This document shows, piece after piece, positions 35,073 through 47,100 of a stretch of DNA of 64,000 bases (positions are counted from its first letter, which is position 1; each line of letters begins with the position of its first letter). Origin of the DNA: Agarophyton chilense. Its lineage: Eukaryota; Rhodophyta; Florideophyceae; Gracilariales; Gracilariaceae. The DNA is taken from NCBI GenBank assembly GCA_030374765.1, contig JARGXX010000088.1, forward strand, positions 2,046,001 to 2,110,000. Direction: 5' to 3'. The notes under the pieces were generated by a model. That model did not search any database. It saw nothing but the letters and a program-made list of their open reading frames with translations, and was not told the origin of the DNA. The position numbers were made by a program, and so were the translations under genes.

Positions 35073-36108
35073 CTAGAACTCGGGCTCTACTCGTGTGGTG
35101 TCAACATCACCATTCTCCTCCACCTCCTTAGGTTCGAGGACTGCGAGAACATCGGTAACCGGTATCTTCGGCGGAACGATAGCGGTCGGGTGTGGTAGAA
35201 CTGAGCCCAGTGCTTGATTCTTCGTTAACGATTGATTGGTTTTACCGAAGTTGGCCTCCAGAACCTTGAAAGGAGTATTGGACTCGATAAGAACCAAACT
35301 ATTTGCTAGAGCGAGTTGACGGTTGGTATAAAAAGAGGCCAAGGGATGCACAATAACTAGCTCATGTTGTTGGGGTGTCAATGTAACCCATACTTGTGAT
35401 TCTGGGGGCATAGTAATCGATTTCTCAATTTTGAGACGCGTTGAACGGGGGTCTTTGTCAGGAGATTCCTGGGCAACCGGTAACGGAACTTTTTCTTGTG
35501 TTTCCCGCTTCAGCGGTTTTCTGTCGATAGGAATCGTGGATCCGTCATACATCACAACGGTTCTCGTTCTGGGACGAATTGCTTCAACAACTCGATCACA
35601 AAAATCACAACCCAGTATCGCGGGTGCAGCGAGGGAGTCGCAGACTATAAAGTCTAACTGAACCAAATAGGTAACCAACCGTACTGAGAGGGTTATTTTT
35701 CCATTCGCATGGAGCGGATTATTATTCGCATCGGCGATAGCCAATCCTGTACCATAGAAAAAATTATTCCAAAGTGTCGACGGTATGATATCAGAATTGA
35801 TCAAGTTTGGCGCGGCTCCTGTATCCAAAACAGATAGGTGTTTAACCATGAACTTTTATGATAGGCCAAGGTCTGCATACACCTTGTAGTTACGCATGGC
35901 CATCAGAAGCACTCTATCCGGAGTACGGGGATTCATAAACCGTATTCACGGACGACGTAAACCAGCTAGGTGTTCCGAATCAACGTCGGTTTTATCCATA
36001 TTTATTGTAAGGATTGTGACTGGGGAGTAAGACGGTGACACCTCGGGCGTCCTCAACCTCAACTTGGAAGACGCTCCTCCATCAGCGGAGATTTTCATGT
36101 CCAGTTTT
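35073..36108 (-). pseudogene. G2 protease region of pol
   Basis: Begins in the -1 frame over the gag end (LRLRTPEVSPSYSPVTILT). It is broken by TGA near 35940 and TGA near 35852, then keeps an aspartic protease (VLDTGAAPNLI, AAPAILGCDFCDRVV) to a TAG at 35073. Homologous to G1 pol residues 1 to about 330. Confidence 0.75.
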
Positions 36109-37832
36109 TCGGGTTCGAAGCTTCCGCAACAAGCGGTCGACCTCCATCCGAAGAAACTGACGGATTCCCATTGTTGGGTACGATGTTCTGGGTCTGCTGA
36201 CCAGCGTTCGACATTTCGATTACCGGAGGCGGTATGACAGTTGTCGACGGACCAAAAATAGCTTTAGCCCGAAGATGCGACCAGTTCGGAACGAGAGCTT
36301 GATCAGCAGGCGATAGAGGCTCGTACTGAGTGACCATAGACGAAATCTCCTTAAAAGTCAACGTGAAACGTGACGCGATATGACAGAGTCGGTAACAGAG
36401 ATTAAAAACAGATGCACCCAACGCATTAAACGGCGAGCGAACATTCACGCCCGTCTGTGGGTGTGGTAGTGTGTCCCTCCATACAGGACTGGTTGAACGC
36501 ATTGCATTTTACGCATGAGCGAGTTGTGCTGCGGTGACTCTTTTGGCACCATAGAAAGCTGGATCGCCTTCAGAGGTTTCAACAGAAGTAGAAGGCAAGT
36601 CCGTAGTTGCCATCGAATAACAATCATTCCCAATGAAGTGGAGGTTATCGTGGTCCGTTCCAACGGGTCCTCTTTTTAAGAGTGAAAGAGACGGTGAAGA
36701 TACTTCGGCGTGAAATACCTTGGACGGACAACGTCCAATGGGTTGTCGGGCACGGAGTGAATCTCCCTCAGCTTGGGCGTACTGTACCAGTTCCAAGTAA
36801 GAAATCCTCCGTTTTTCTTCACGGCATCGCGCAACAAGCGCTCTTATGACAGGATCAAGTCCATCAACAAACATTTTGCACCGCTCGGATGCGGAATACA
36901 CGTTACCACATCGGTGAAAGGCCTTATTCAAACGAGTTGAATAGACCGTTTCGGTTTCACCACACTTCTGTTTCGTGTCGCGGAGAGCGAGGATTACATG
37001 CTGAATTGCAGTCCCAGTGGCGTATGACCTCAAAAGGTATTGAACGGCTTTGGGCCAACAAGTAACTTCTCCTTCCGGGGCTCTCGCGGATCCTCAAACT
37101 GAATTGTACTGATCTTCAGCCATTCCTTTAAGGAAAGACGGTGAGGGCGACCCTTCTCACGGGATCAAATAACTCCTTGAGTAGTGCGAGTAGACTTTGA
37201 ACGTGTCATCCGAGAATATCTATGGTGATTATCTTCTTTTGAAGAGTCAGAGGATGATTCCGCAGAGTGGCGGTTAAAAACTGAACTAGATGAACCCGAA
37301 CTGTAATGTTCTTTTTTTTGAATGACGACGAAATCGTTTGTTCTCGAATCGAATGAACGGACATGGCAATTTCATCCGCCTTGGCGATAACTTCTTGATC
37401 CAATCTGACTGTCGTTTCAAACGTGTTCAAACGACCTTGCAGTCGTTGTGTGTTGGCGCGGACGTCATCAAAGTGGTCTGCGCATTCCTTTTTAAAAGTT
37501 CCTGGAACACCCAGACATTCCAAACTGGAGTTAACATGTCTTCGAAGGACTCGAATTTCTCCTGAAACATCCCGAACGTTGTCGCCATCCACCACACGAC
37601 GGAGTTCGGTAACCTCTTGTAATAGAGAAATATGAGCGATACTTGCAATGTGAAAACGCAAGTCCAAGTTTTGGTACTCGGCCGACTCAATGATTCGATT
37701 TACCGCTGACGGTGTTTTAACAATTGGTTGTGGTACCGCAGGTGCGACCAAATGAGATTCAGAAGCGGCCGAGGGCGCTCCACGAACTTCAATAACAGTT
37801 TGATCAGCAATTAGTTCCTCTGCGGCGGACAT
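36095..37832 (-). pseudogene. G2 gag, disrupted
   Basis: N-terminal part 37832-37206 (MSAAEELIADQT; coiled-coil-like LQEVTELRRVV). A gap with stops follows, then 37033-36509 with a capsid-like stretch (FHRCGNVYSASERCKMFVDGL, YLELVQYAQAEG), then 36502-36095. It retains about 65-75 residues that are missing from G1. No CCHC knuckle is evident in either element. Confidence 0.7.
36104..36110 (-). promoter_or_regulatory. Possible -1 frameshift site of G2
   Basis: Sense-strand GAAAAAC, in gag frame G AAA AAC, two codons before the gag TGA at 36095-36097. Homologous pol coding is in the -1 frame. A near-canonical slippery heptamer (first base G instead of A). Confidence 0.4.
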
Positions 37833-38074
37833 CCGCGAGCGTGGTTCAGCACGTGCTGTACCCCTTACCGCTCGTGCGGAGCATTTCCCCGACGTGGGGG
37901 CTGGCTATGACATAATGTAAACAGTGGACCGACCACTTCGGAATACCAATTAAACCAAATGAAAAGCCTCGAAAAGCGATGGAAAAGTAGTAACGAATAT
38001 CCGTAGCAAACGGGATCCGATGTTCAAACCTTCCATACCTGTCAGGTTCTTCCCTTCTATGTCGGGAGACCAGA

Positions 38075-38980
38075 TGTAAAGCAATTCCAAATGGGAAAAT
38101 AACTCTGGGGTGTTCGAGTCCCGCTCTCGCGAAGAGGGGTGACTCAGCGAATGAGCCTTCGTGCCATCGATGTGTGGGTGTGAGACCAGAGGGGTTCAGG
38201 CAATACTTACGAAGGTGATGAACCCAGGAAAAAGGAAAGAATCAAAGGGGGATCCAAGTACACGGATATTACGTAGACAACGGCAAAGTGTAGGGCGAAA
38301 ATGTAGGGCGAAAATGTAGGGCGAAATATTACGCACGACCAAGCGTACAGACCTACGAAAGGGGTATCCACAATAGATAAGCGAAATAAAGACGGGTAAA
38401 AACAACCCGTTACAGGGGCGTTGTACTGTTCTAAACACAGGGAAACCAACAAAAGAAAAAAACACACCAAAACAATGGTAAAGTGACGCCTGAGCTTCCC
38501 GAGGGGATAGATTAGCCAAACCGGTCGCGATTCCTACCGTTAACAGACGGAGACTCGCGTAGGCAACATAATCTAGAGCCAAGCACTCGGTTTCCATTTA
38601 CTTGGTGGTAGCGATGGCGGTGAAGCCATCCCTTAAGTCTATTCTAGAGAGTAAACTACACGTGTAGACTATAGTAGTGCAAACCAATCCTGGTCCATTC
38701 ACGCATCGTGTGAGTAAACCCGGACTTGCACGTCCATCCGTCCACTACAGTACTATTGAAGAGACTAAACTAACATACCTTCTAAGGTGTTTAAAATACT
38801 AAAAACTAATACTACTCATAAAATCGTTGACGTGGTCTCCGATATATCGGATGCCATATGAATGGTGTCCCGACCGGTTATACGCGCACGCGTTGCTCTA
38901 CGAAAAGCTAAGCTAATTGCAAAACAAACAACTAAAGTACACGGTGCATGCCAGCAACCACCCAGGTCCATCACGTGGCA
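38075..38980 (-). repeat. LTR of G2 (right end approximate)
   Basis: Begins TGTAAAGCAATTCC on the plus strand, beside a candidate primer site (minus strand TGGTCTCCCGACATAGAAG). No partner LTR remains. Confidence 0.55.
38290..38328 (+). repeat. 13-bp tandem repeat in G2 LTR
   Basis: Three head-to-tail copies of GTAGGGCGAAAAT, the last with one change. Confidence 0.85.
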
Positions 38981-39040
38981 TAATTAACTCATTGCTGTAG
39001 CTCACTATACTACATTTCTCACGAATGCGTTGAAATTCTT

Positions 39041-39579
39041 TCAAAAGTCTTCCTCCTTGAGCAACTTGGCGGTGATCATAACTTGATTTTTTAGCTGTGC
39101 ATTCGTTATGCGTTCGAGCAAATGCTCGACAGCGATTTTAAGATTCCCATAAAATATTATTTCGTATTTCCAATTGTTAAGCGACTGCGTGTATCCCAAG
39201 ACTAATTGACAGACATAATTCTGCAATGAAGTTTCGGCTTGTCTTCTGTACCTTTTTTGACTTCAAATGACACTCTCGAGTTTCGCAAGATTGTATTGGT
39301 TTGTCGTAATTATGGCGTCCGCCAGAACAAAAGCTTCAAAATGGTTCTCAGTAATCTCTAATGCCTTGGAAACGAGGATCCAATCTCCGGTCGCGAATAT
39401 TTGTAGAAAGGAAGGTACGATCAAGTCCTTCTATGAAATCAGCTGAATTTGAATATTCGTATCCAATTTTTTCTCGGCGATTCTTCTTCCGAATAAATCA
39501 TGCGCTTGATTCAAAGAACCAAAATTGGAGGCAGTTACCTCATCAAGTATTGGTGCTCTCACAGTTAAAACGATTGTCT
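39041..39579 (-). pseudogene. Unidentified host reading frame split by G1
   Basis: The minus strand encodes TIVLTVRAPILDEV, then DLFGRRIAEKK, a TAG near 39431, DWILVSKALEITEN, a TGA near 39263, and LNNWKYEIIFYG to a stop at 39041, all in one frame. Beyond, a +1 frame stays open to about 38950. Across G1, the right flank at 50757-50777 supplies MGELRQT in the same frame once the TGTCT duplication is collapsed, so the start lies at 50777. The family is not recognised. The two stops suggest it was already decaying, or that the frame contains introns. Confidence 0.5.
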
Positions 39580-40432
39580 TGTAAGACAATGCCCCCAAGG
39601 GGGAAAGCCCACGAAGACGTCCAGATCTTCCTCTCACGAGGTAACCGGCGTGGTAGAGCCCTCCCAGGGATCGGCGCGCAATGCCGGGTGTAAGCCGGAC
39701 CCGAACCGTCGCGACGGGCGCAGGGAGGCTGAAAGAAGCCGAGAATATCCGCCGAAGCGGTGCTTGCGTATCCTCTGAGGAGGCAAAACCCACGAGAGTG
39801 GCGAGCACGACAGGTGTCAGTGCGAGCCGCAAGAGCGGGAATTGCCCAATGAAGGGGAGGAAAATGGGAACGGAGGCAAGAGGGCGAGGTTGACCACGAG
39901 TCGCAAGAGAGGACTCGGGAATAGCCGGCACTGCCGGGTGTAGCAAACCGTATAAACGGGCGGAACCACGAAAGTGGGAATAGATACCCAACACACGAAG
40001 GCTGCTTGAACGTCCAAGGGGGTTGGGAAGCCGTGCACTACGGGAAATCCCTCCGTAAGGAGTTGTATATCCGCACAGGCCGTTCGACCCAGAGCCAAGA
40101 TCTGGAAGACCAAGATCACCATTGTTGGGGAGACTTTACTGGACCGGCGGCCGCGAGGCCGGCGGCCTAAGTACTGTAGTCACCGTAGAATAGAATAAAT
40201 AGAGTCTATCCTAAATAGCTAAATGTCCGTCTAACAAAGGGGCCAATCTGGCGGCAACGTGTCGCGCGGGCGCTGCGGCCACGTGTATGGCACCCGGTCC
40301 CGCCGGTGCATCACCGGCGTTCCGGCCATCGCCGTGAAAACGGATTACTCCTACTCATAACGAGGTTGCATGCTGGAGGCTCCGGAAAAAACTTAAGTCC
40401 CCAAAAACCTCCCTGGAGGACGTTGCTCTTCA
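39580..40432 (-). repeat. 3' LTR of G1
   Basis: TGTAAGACAATGCC...GTTGCTCTTCA, 853 bp. Dense in short perfect inverted repeats, for example CGAGTC/GACTCG at 39897-39917. Confidence 0.95.
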
Positions 40433-40479
40433 TATCCACCCCCTTCAGACAGGGCGAACACCTCGAAGAGGAAGTCGGC

Positions 40480-42255
40480 ATGGCAGCACATCATGATAAG
40501 AGCGCGTCCGACACCGGGTCTCCGGAAACCAACACACCTTCACCAAGGATCCCACGCCAGCTCTTCGCATCCGATTCCAACCACAGCACACCAACACGCA
40601 CCATGTCCAACCCCGACCGTCATAACACATCCGCGACTCCCGCCCTTGGCGGTTCCACCGGCTTCCAGTCCGCGCCCCACCCTGGGGATGTTACCAACCT
40701 CGCGTACGAAGACCGCCGTATTGGCGCCCGCTTTCGCAGACAGGCGGACCCACCGCAGTGGCCGACCTACGACGCCCTTGTGGGTGCAAATCCGAGAACT
40801 CGGCATGGCTCCGCGATGTTGCGGTATGCGCCTTGGTTTCACCCATTGGCTGTCGGCGACAAGGATTTGATCCAATCCTACACCGATAATTCGGAGATGC
40901 TCCCGGGCGACCTGCCCGGCGTGGTGACCATGTCCTGGGATTGGCGTCATCCTATCCCCATCCCGGTACACCACATACTCCGCCGACGCGGTGAATCCTC
41001 TGCGGAGGCTCAGGCCGCGCTTGTGCGGATCGCTTATCTCAGGCACCATCGGGCGCCTTTTGAGTTCCCGATACCGCCAGAGGTCGAGTTCGACGTCCAC
41101 CTTTACCGCACTCGCGGGGAAATGTCGTACTTTGACCGTCTTAACGGATTGTAAACTCTCGCTTGGAGGGGCACACCGATCGCTCGGCAAGAAGCCCTTT
41201 GCTGGGTACGACCGATTCTTCGGGCAGAGTTCCGCTACCAACCGCGGCAGTCGCGCTCGAACTTTCTTCAAAACTTCATCCGCGATGAGCGGCGTTGGCG
41301 GGCCCGGACCGGGTATTTCGTACCGTACCAGAACACGGAGATTGAGTGCATCGCGCCTGCTCACCGACGTGGTCGGTACGTCAGTCTCTTAGACTGGTGG
41401 TCCTCCTTGGAGGCGTGCTGGGGTTGCTTCATTGAGCTGCTCCCAGTCTTCACCTATGTAGGGTCGTCGTTCTTGAACGATCCCCAGTAGGGGTGGTGGT
41501 CCGTCGTGGTAAGCGAATGGGCCGTCCGCACTGCGGCTTTTATCCTCGCTGAGGCGTACGACCAATACTGATTGTGGTACGTGCCACCGCGTGTGCGGGC
41601 TGCGATCCGCCGTTTGGACATGCGCATCCCCCTCGGGAGCGAGGCGAACGAAGAAGAGATGCTGGGCCTCCTCGACTTTGTGGAGGGGGTCCAGTGGGAC
41701 GAAGTCCCGCTGGAGAACTCCCAACGCATTCAACCGCGTCGCGGGTCTGACCCCGGATTCGGGAGGAATACCGCGCTAGCGGGGGATTTCATCTACTTCG
41801 ACCCCTGGGAGTACCACGAGATCAGCCGCGAGGAAGCGGAAGCCAACCGGCATGCGCCGCGTGAAGTCCCGGCCAACCATCCGCGAGGGTATGTCGACTC
41901 GAGCGACTATTACCGCGTCTATGCGGATGGTGACCCGATAGTCGACAACGAACAGGAGGATCCGGGTTACGCTCCGATGGAGGATGACGAGTCCGGCGAG
42001 GCCGGTGAGGAGCCCGTTGAATACGGTGGTGCGGCTCCATCCGGGGCTGCTGATGCCGTGCGAACGGATTCCTATCCGACTCCATCAGTGGCGGGCCCGC
42101 CCGCAACTACCGCTGGTGCGGAGCGGGGCGAGGTCATCGCGCGCTTCTTTCGGGAGGTGGGGCTTCGCCCTTCCGAGATCTCGGGTGATGTGGCCGCCAT
42201 GCGGGATGCCTTTTCCAACCGCCTGGGCGGGGGTCCACCTCGTGCGGAGGAATGA
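40480..42255 (+). pseudogene. Antisense reading frame of G1 (about 590 codons, three stops)
   Basis: A plus-strand frame opposite to gag-pol, between the end of pol and the 3' LTR. The start ATG at 40480 (MAAHHDKSASDTGS) is 48 bp from the LTR edge. One frame runs to 42255, interrupted only by TAA 41152-41154, TAG 41488-41490 and TGA 41569-41571. The first 80 residues are Ser/Thr/Pro-rich; the middle is compact with many aromatic residues (DLPGVVTMSWDWRHP, NFIRDERRWRARTGYF); the C-terminal part is acidic (EDDESGEAGEEPVE) and ends FFREVGLRPSEISGD. No known domain is recognised. Composition is protein-like, and the LTR lies upstream of it on this strand, so an antisense LTR promoter could have driven it. 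Antisense extra frames in this position are known in Tat/Ogre-type plant elements. Confidence 0.6.
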
Positions 42256-42590
42256 CCGGAGCTTCCGGTAGAATGTAGGGTGGCGCCACTAGGGCGCCCT
42301 TGCCAGTAGTGAGAAATAAAAAAAGAAGAGGGTCGCCTTTCCGACGCCCTTTCCCAAGTCCACTTCTTTCTTTCCGGGGTACCGGCCTTCAACCGGGGTT
42401 CCGGCGTTGCAGGGAACCAGCCTAGCTGGGAGTTCCGTGTTTAACGGTGGGCGCTTCGCGCGCGGACCAGGTAAGTGGCACGACCACCAACGACGTTGGG
42501 ATAGCGTGAGCGGTTGCTTCCTTCCCCGCGTTGGGGCATGGACGGAGATGGCGCGTGGCGCGATCAGCCATTCCATTCCGTGTTCACGGT

Positions 42591-44171
42591 TTATCCCTCT
42601 TGGGCGTTTACCAGCGTGGCTGGGAGTGCGGTCTCCGCAAGGCGGTGGTATCGCATTACCGCGGAGCGCGGGAGGTGCTCGATGGGCTCCGGGGTGTCCC
42701 ATTCCGGCCCCTATCCGTACAAGCGGGTCCGGTACTGGAGCACCCCGTGCTCATCGTAGCTATGTCCGACGATCCGGTCGAGGACGTACTCCTGCACGTG
42801 AACTTGCCGGCCTTGCCGGGTGGTGGTGACCTGAGGCTCAGCGCCGCGTGGTGCTGGGCTCGTCGTCGCCTGTTCCGGGTCACCCGGTTTGTCATTCCGC
42901 TCTGCGGTTGTTGCCGGGTTGCCTGGGCTGCCGTACCGCTTCGCGGAAGTTGCCGGCGCGGCCGGGTTGTGTTTCCGCTGGGCGGTAGGGGCTTCCCTGA
43001 AGTCCGCTCTTACCGCGAGTTTGCGGGGGTCCTTCCGTCTTGGTGACAATTCGCCGGAGGCCTCCGCTTGATTTGCGGCATGTGGCGTTCCCATTGGTGG
43101 GCAGTTTCCGCTGTGAGGTGCGCCGTGGGCGGTGAGTGGTGCACCGTCCCGGCGATCCGCCTCCGCGGGGTGGCTGTCAGCCAATGACCGTGATGCCGGG
43201 TGCCCATTGGTGCGATCTCCCGCCCAGATCACGTGACCTTGAGAACGGGTGGTCGGACCGTCGCAGACGGTTGGCTCCGATTGTTCGGCAAGGGAGGCGG
43301 TTTTCGACTTGTCGTCGCGCCCCTTTTCCCCCACGGGGTTCGTACAGTTCTCAACAGAGTGGCTCGCTGGACCTGCTTGCGCAGCGCCCGCCGGAGTACC
43401 GGTATCGACCGAAACGCTCGGTGTGCGACCGCGAATGTGCGGGGAGCCCTCAGTTGCTTCCACGCGATGCGGAGCGTCCGTAGGGTCTCGCTTCCCGGCT
43501 TCGGGTCTTCGAGCGCCTTGGTTCCCCTTGCGGGGTTGCGTGGCGGTCGCGTTGACCGCCGCGTCCCGCGGGAGCGGATTGGCGTCCGGCGACGATGCCG
43601 GTTGCCCGCTCGGGGGCCTTGCCCGGGGTGTCCGGTTAAACTTCCGTTGCGACGGCGATGCTTCCGCGATGGAGCGGGTCCCCTCCCCTTCCTTAGACGG
43701 AGCGACGGGTGATGGTGGGCTAGCCGCATGGCGGGTATAAATACCGCTGCGCGGCGCCCGTAAGGGTAGCTGGCCGCGAGGGCCAGGTGTTTCTGGCATT
43801 GCCGGTGGTTCCGATAAAGTCGGTATATCGTAGAGACCCCGTGAGGGGTGCGGTACCACGGCGGGGCGTGGTGCCACCGTTGTACCCGTGGTATCCGAGG
43901 CCGTTTCGACGGGGGCTGATGCGTTTTCCGCCTGCGGCGGTGGGGCTGCTACGATGCGGTCTTGTGAAAGACGTTCGTTGTCGCCGTTCTTGTCCACCAC
44001 AACAGTGCCAGGGAGGGAGGACACGACCCGGAACGGACCTTCAGCGACAGGCGAGAGCTTGTGACGCTTGTCGGTCCGGGGGTTGTAGTACTCCAGGCTA
44101 ACGAACACGTAGGTTCCCGGCTTGGGCGGTGCCGGTAGTGGTCCGCGTAAGCGGTTATCAAAATCCCGCTT
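42591..44171 (-). pseudogene. G1 integrase tail: GPY/F, long linker, chromodomain
   Basis: Directly follows, in the same frame, the TAA that ends the pol open frame (44172-44174). It starts with LRGPLPAPPKPGTYVFVSLEY and the GPY/F-like motif SPVAEGPFRVV. Then comes about 420 residues of Pro/Ala/Thr/Arg/Glu-rich, disordered-looking linker, then VQEYVLDRIVGHSYDEHG and YRTRLYG. An in-frame TAG (42711-42713) precedes GPEWDTPEPIEHLP, ending at 42591. The last segments have the chromodomain pattern (Y-V-l-D-r-I, Y-x-T-R-l-y-G, W-x-t-x-E-P). Chromodomains target chromovirus integration to marked chromatin; such a long linker between GPY/F and chromodomain is unusual. Confidence 0.75.
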
Positions 44172-47100
44172 TTAGGCGGCCTGGGCACGTTCCATGGACT
44201 TCCGGGCGACCGGTACGAGCTTGGTAATCCAGTTCTTCCACTTAAGGCGGTATTGACACACGGATGGGAAAGAGTTGACCCTGTGTTGGGGTTCGACAGC
44301 CACTGGCAGGGGTGTCCTGGAGAGCACAAGCTCGAAGGGAGTCAGACCGGTTGTCCGGTGAACCTGCGTGTTGTAGGCGTAGGTGATAGCATCAGAATAA
44401 ATGTCCCACGTCATTGGGTGATCGGATACGTAGGAGCGTAGCGACGCAAGTAGGGTGCGGTTGAAGCGTTCCACCTGCCCGTTTGTCTGCGGGTGGTAGG
44501 TGGTAGTAAACAGGTTCTTGACTTTGAGGATGCGGCAGACGTCCGGAAAGAACTTAGAGGCGAACTGCTTACCGTTATCGGATAGAACCTCTATCGGAGG
44601 GCCATAAACGAACGCCCAGTGCGTAACGAAGGCGTTTGCAACCGTGAAAGCGGTGATCTTGCGTAAAGGTACGGTGCGCACCAGCTTCGAAAAGCGGTCA
44701 GTGATAACCAAGGGGAACTTGTTTCCCTTGCGCGTCTTGAGTAAAGGCCCGAGAATGTCGATTGCGACAAACTCGAGGGGCGCCCTTGCGTGGAGAAGCT
44801 TCATCCGTTTGGAGTGCTTCCGGAGTTTCACCCGGTTCTTTGCGCATTGGGTGCAGAACTGCACCGTAGCGTAGCAATCAACCGCCATAGCGGGCCAATG
44901 AAAGTCCCTTTGCAGGGTTAGATAAAGTTTTCTCCCACCGGAGTGTCCCCCGAGGGTCGGGTAGTGTGAGAGGTGGAGCACCTTGGTTTGCAGGGTGTGG
45001 GGGACCACGATCTGGGATCGGTGGTCCACCGTCCGGACGAGGTAACCAATGTCGTTTACATCGAACGGGAGGTCCTCTCCACCGTTTAGGCGGGCCCGTA
45101 TGCGCGTGCAGAACGGGTCGCCGAACTGTTCTCGGATCATCTCCTCGGTGGAGATGGGTACAAAGGTCCCGGGTACGGGTGTTTCATTCTCGCGCGCTGC
45201 GAGTAGCTCATCCATTTCCATGGTGTCTTCCCCGGTTTCGGGCCAATCCGACTCCGTCGGTGTTTCCCCTTCCAAGGAAAAGCACGGGATCTCGTCGACC
45301 TCCGGGTCGGCAAGTGCCTCATCTGTCGTAGGTAATCGAGAGAGGGCGTCTGCTTGGGTGTTCTGGACACCCTTTTTGTAGACGACCTCGAAGTCGAATT
45401 CCGCTAAGCGGAGGCGCCACCGCATTAAGCGGCCAGAAGGATCTGCGATGTTCAGCAGCCACCTCAACGAGGCATGGTCCGTGTACACGGTGAAATGAAC
45501 GCCCATGAGGTATAGGCGCAGAGTGGATAGCGCCCAGACCACTGCGAGGCACTCCTTCTCGGAGACCGAGTAGTTGCGCTCGTGGAAGTTCAGCGTGCGG
45601 GACCAATAGCCAATTGGTTTGCGTTCCCCCTCGGGGGTGGTTTGGAACAGTGCGCAGCCCACCTGGTGGTCGCTGGCGTCGGTGTCGATGGAGTAGGGAA
45701 GCCCAGGTTTGGGCAAGGATAGGATGGGAGCTGTCGTAACTGCCTTAATCAAGGAGCGAAAAGATTCCGACTGATCGGTGGTAAATGACGCAAGCTTCGG
45801 TGGCTGGCCCTTCCGCAGTAGCGCGTTTAGCGGAGCGGCGATATCCGAGAAACTCGGTATAAACCGTCGATAGACGTTGACCAGACCTAAAAAGGATCGG
45901 AGCTCCGTTTGAGTACGGGGCTCCTCCGCCTCGCAGAGGGACTTGATACGAACTTGTTCGATCATTACCCGTCCTGGACGGATGACGTGCCCGAGATACT
46001 TCACCGTTTCGGTGAAGAACTCGCATTTCCTCACCTTGAGGGTTATTCCTGCGTCTCGCAGTACGGTTATCACGTCCCGCACGTAAGTCAGGTGATCGTC
46101 CAGGTTTCTGGAAAAGACAATGATGTCTTCCAAGTAGACAAGGCACGTGCGCCACTTGAAACGCGACATCAGTATGTCTATTGCCCTTGGAAAGGTGGCC
46201 GGTGCATTGGTTAAACCAAACGGCATCCGCTTGAAGCGGTAGGAACCCGAGTGGCAAACAAACGCGGTTTTGTCTCGGTCCTCTTCCCGGACTGGGACTT
46301 GCCAGTAGCCCCAGTTAGCATCCAGAGCCGTAAACACGGTAGCGTCTCCGAGCGAGTCTATACACTCGTCCATGCGCGGAATCGGGTAGGTGTCCCTCAC
46401 GGTGACGGCATTGAGGCGGTGGTAGTCAACGCAAAACTGCCACGTGCCGTCAGCCTTGAGGGCCAGCACCACCGGTGAAGCCCAAGGAGATTGGGCGGGC
46501 TCGATGACTCTAGCACGCAGCATCTTGTCCACCTGAAATTCTTCCTCCTCCCGAGCTTTCGGTCCCGCCCTGTAAGGGGGTTGTGCAACCGGACGTGCGT
46601 CCGGTAGCAAGTCTATCCGATGTTTGGTTTTATTGATCTTACCCAGTGAGCCGTCCGACATTGTGGTAAACTCGCGTAGCATTCCGCGTAAGCGGTCCCG
46701 GTGTGAGACCGGTACATGACTCAGGTCCAGGTCCTCGAGGGCCTTGATCGGGTCTATCTTATCGTAGCTCGTAGGCTGTGCCCTGGTGTCAGGTGTGGGA
46801 ACCAACGAGGTCGGAAATGCATCCGTCTTGACGGTTTCATCGAGCGCCAACTGCTGTGCCTCCCCGGAGGTTTCTGCACCGGATACCGGGAGACCATCCT
46901 CGGTAGAGGGAGTTATTCCGAGTACTTCGGCAGCCGTCACCTTTGTAGGGAGCATCGCGAGCGGGTGCGGCGTCACAGACCCAATGACTTGGTTCTTTGC
47001 AAGCGTCTGGGGAGCCTTTCCCAGATTGGCAACCAACACCCTGAAAGGGGAACTCGGCGTGACTTGCACGATTCCGTTCGCAACGGTTAACTGAAATTTC

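Larger units (their letters stand above)
35041..38980 (-). mobile_element. Ty3/gypsy element G2, 3'-truncated
   Basis: Minus-strand element with one LTR (from 38075), gag, and pol only to the end of the protease region; RT, RNase H and integrase are gone. The left limit near 35041 is where similarity to G1 ends. The right limit is uncertain because no second LTR exists. Gag and protease are collinear with G1 but diverged. Confidence 0.75.

Noticed and set aside
38105-38130. GTTCGAGTCCC, a tRNA T-arm-like string
   Set aside because: No acceptor, D or anticodon arms can be built around it; it lies inside the LTR of G2.
38290-38328. Three 13-bp repeats as a CRISPR-like array
   Set aside because: Units are head to tail with no spacers and lie in an LTR of a eukaryotic element.
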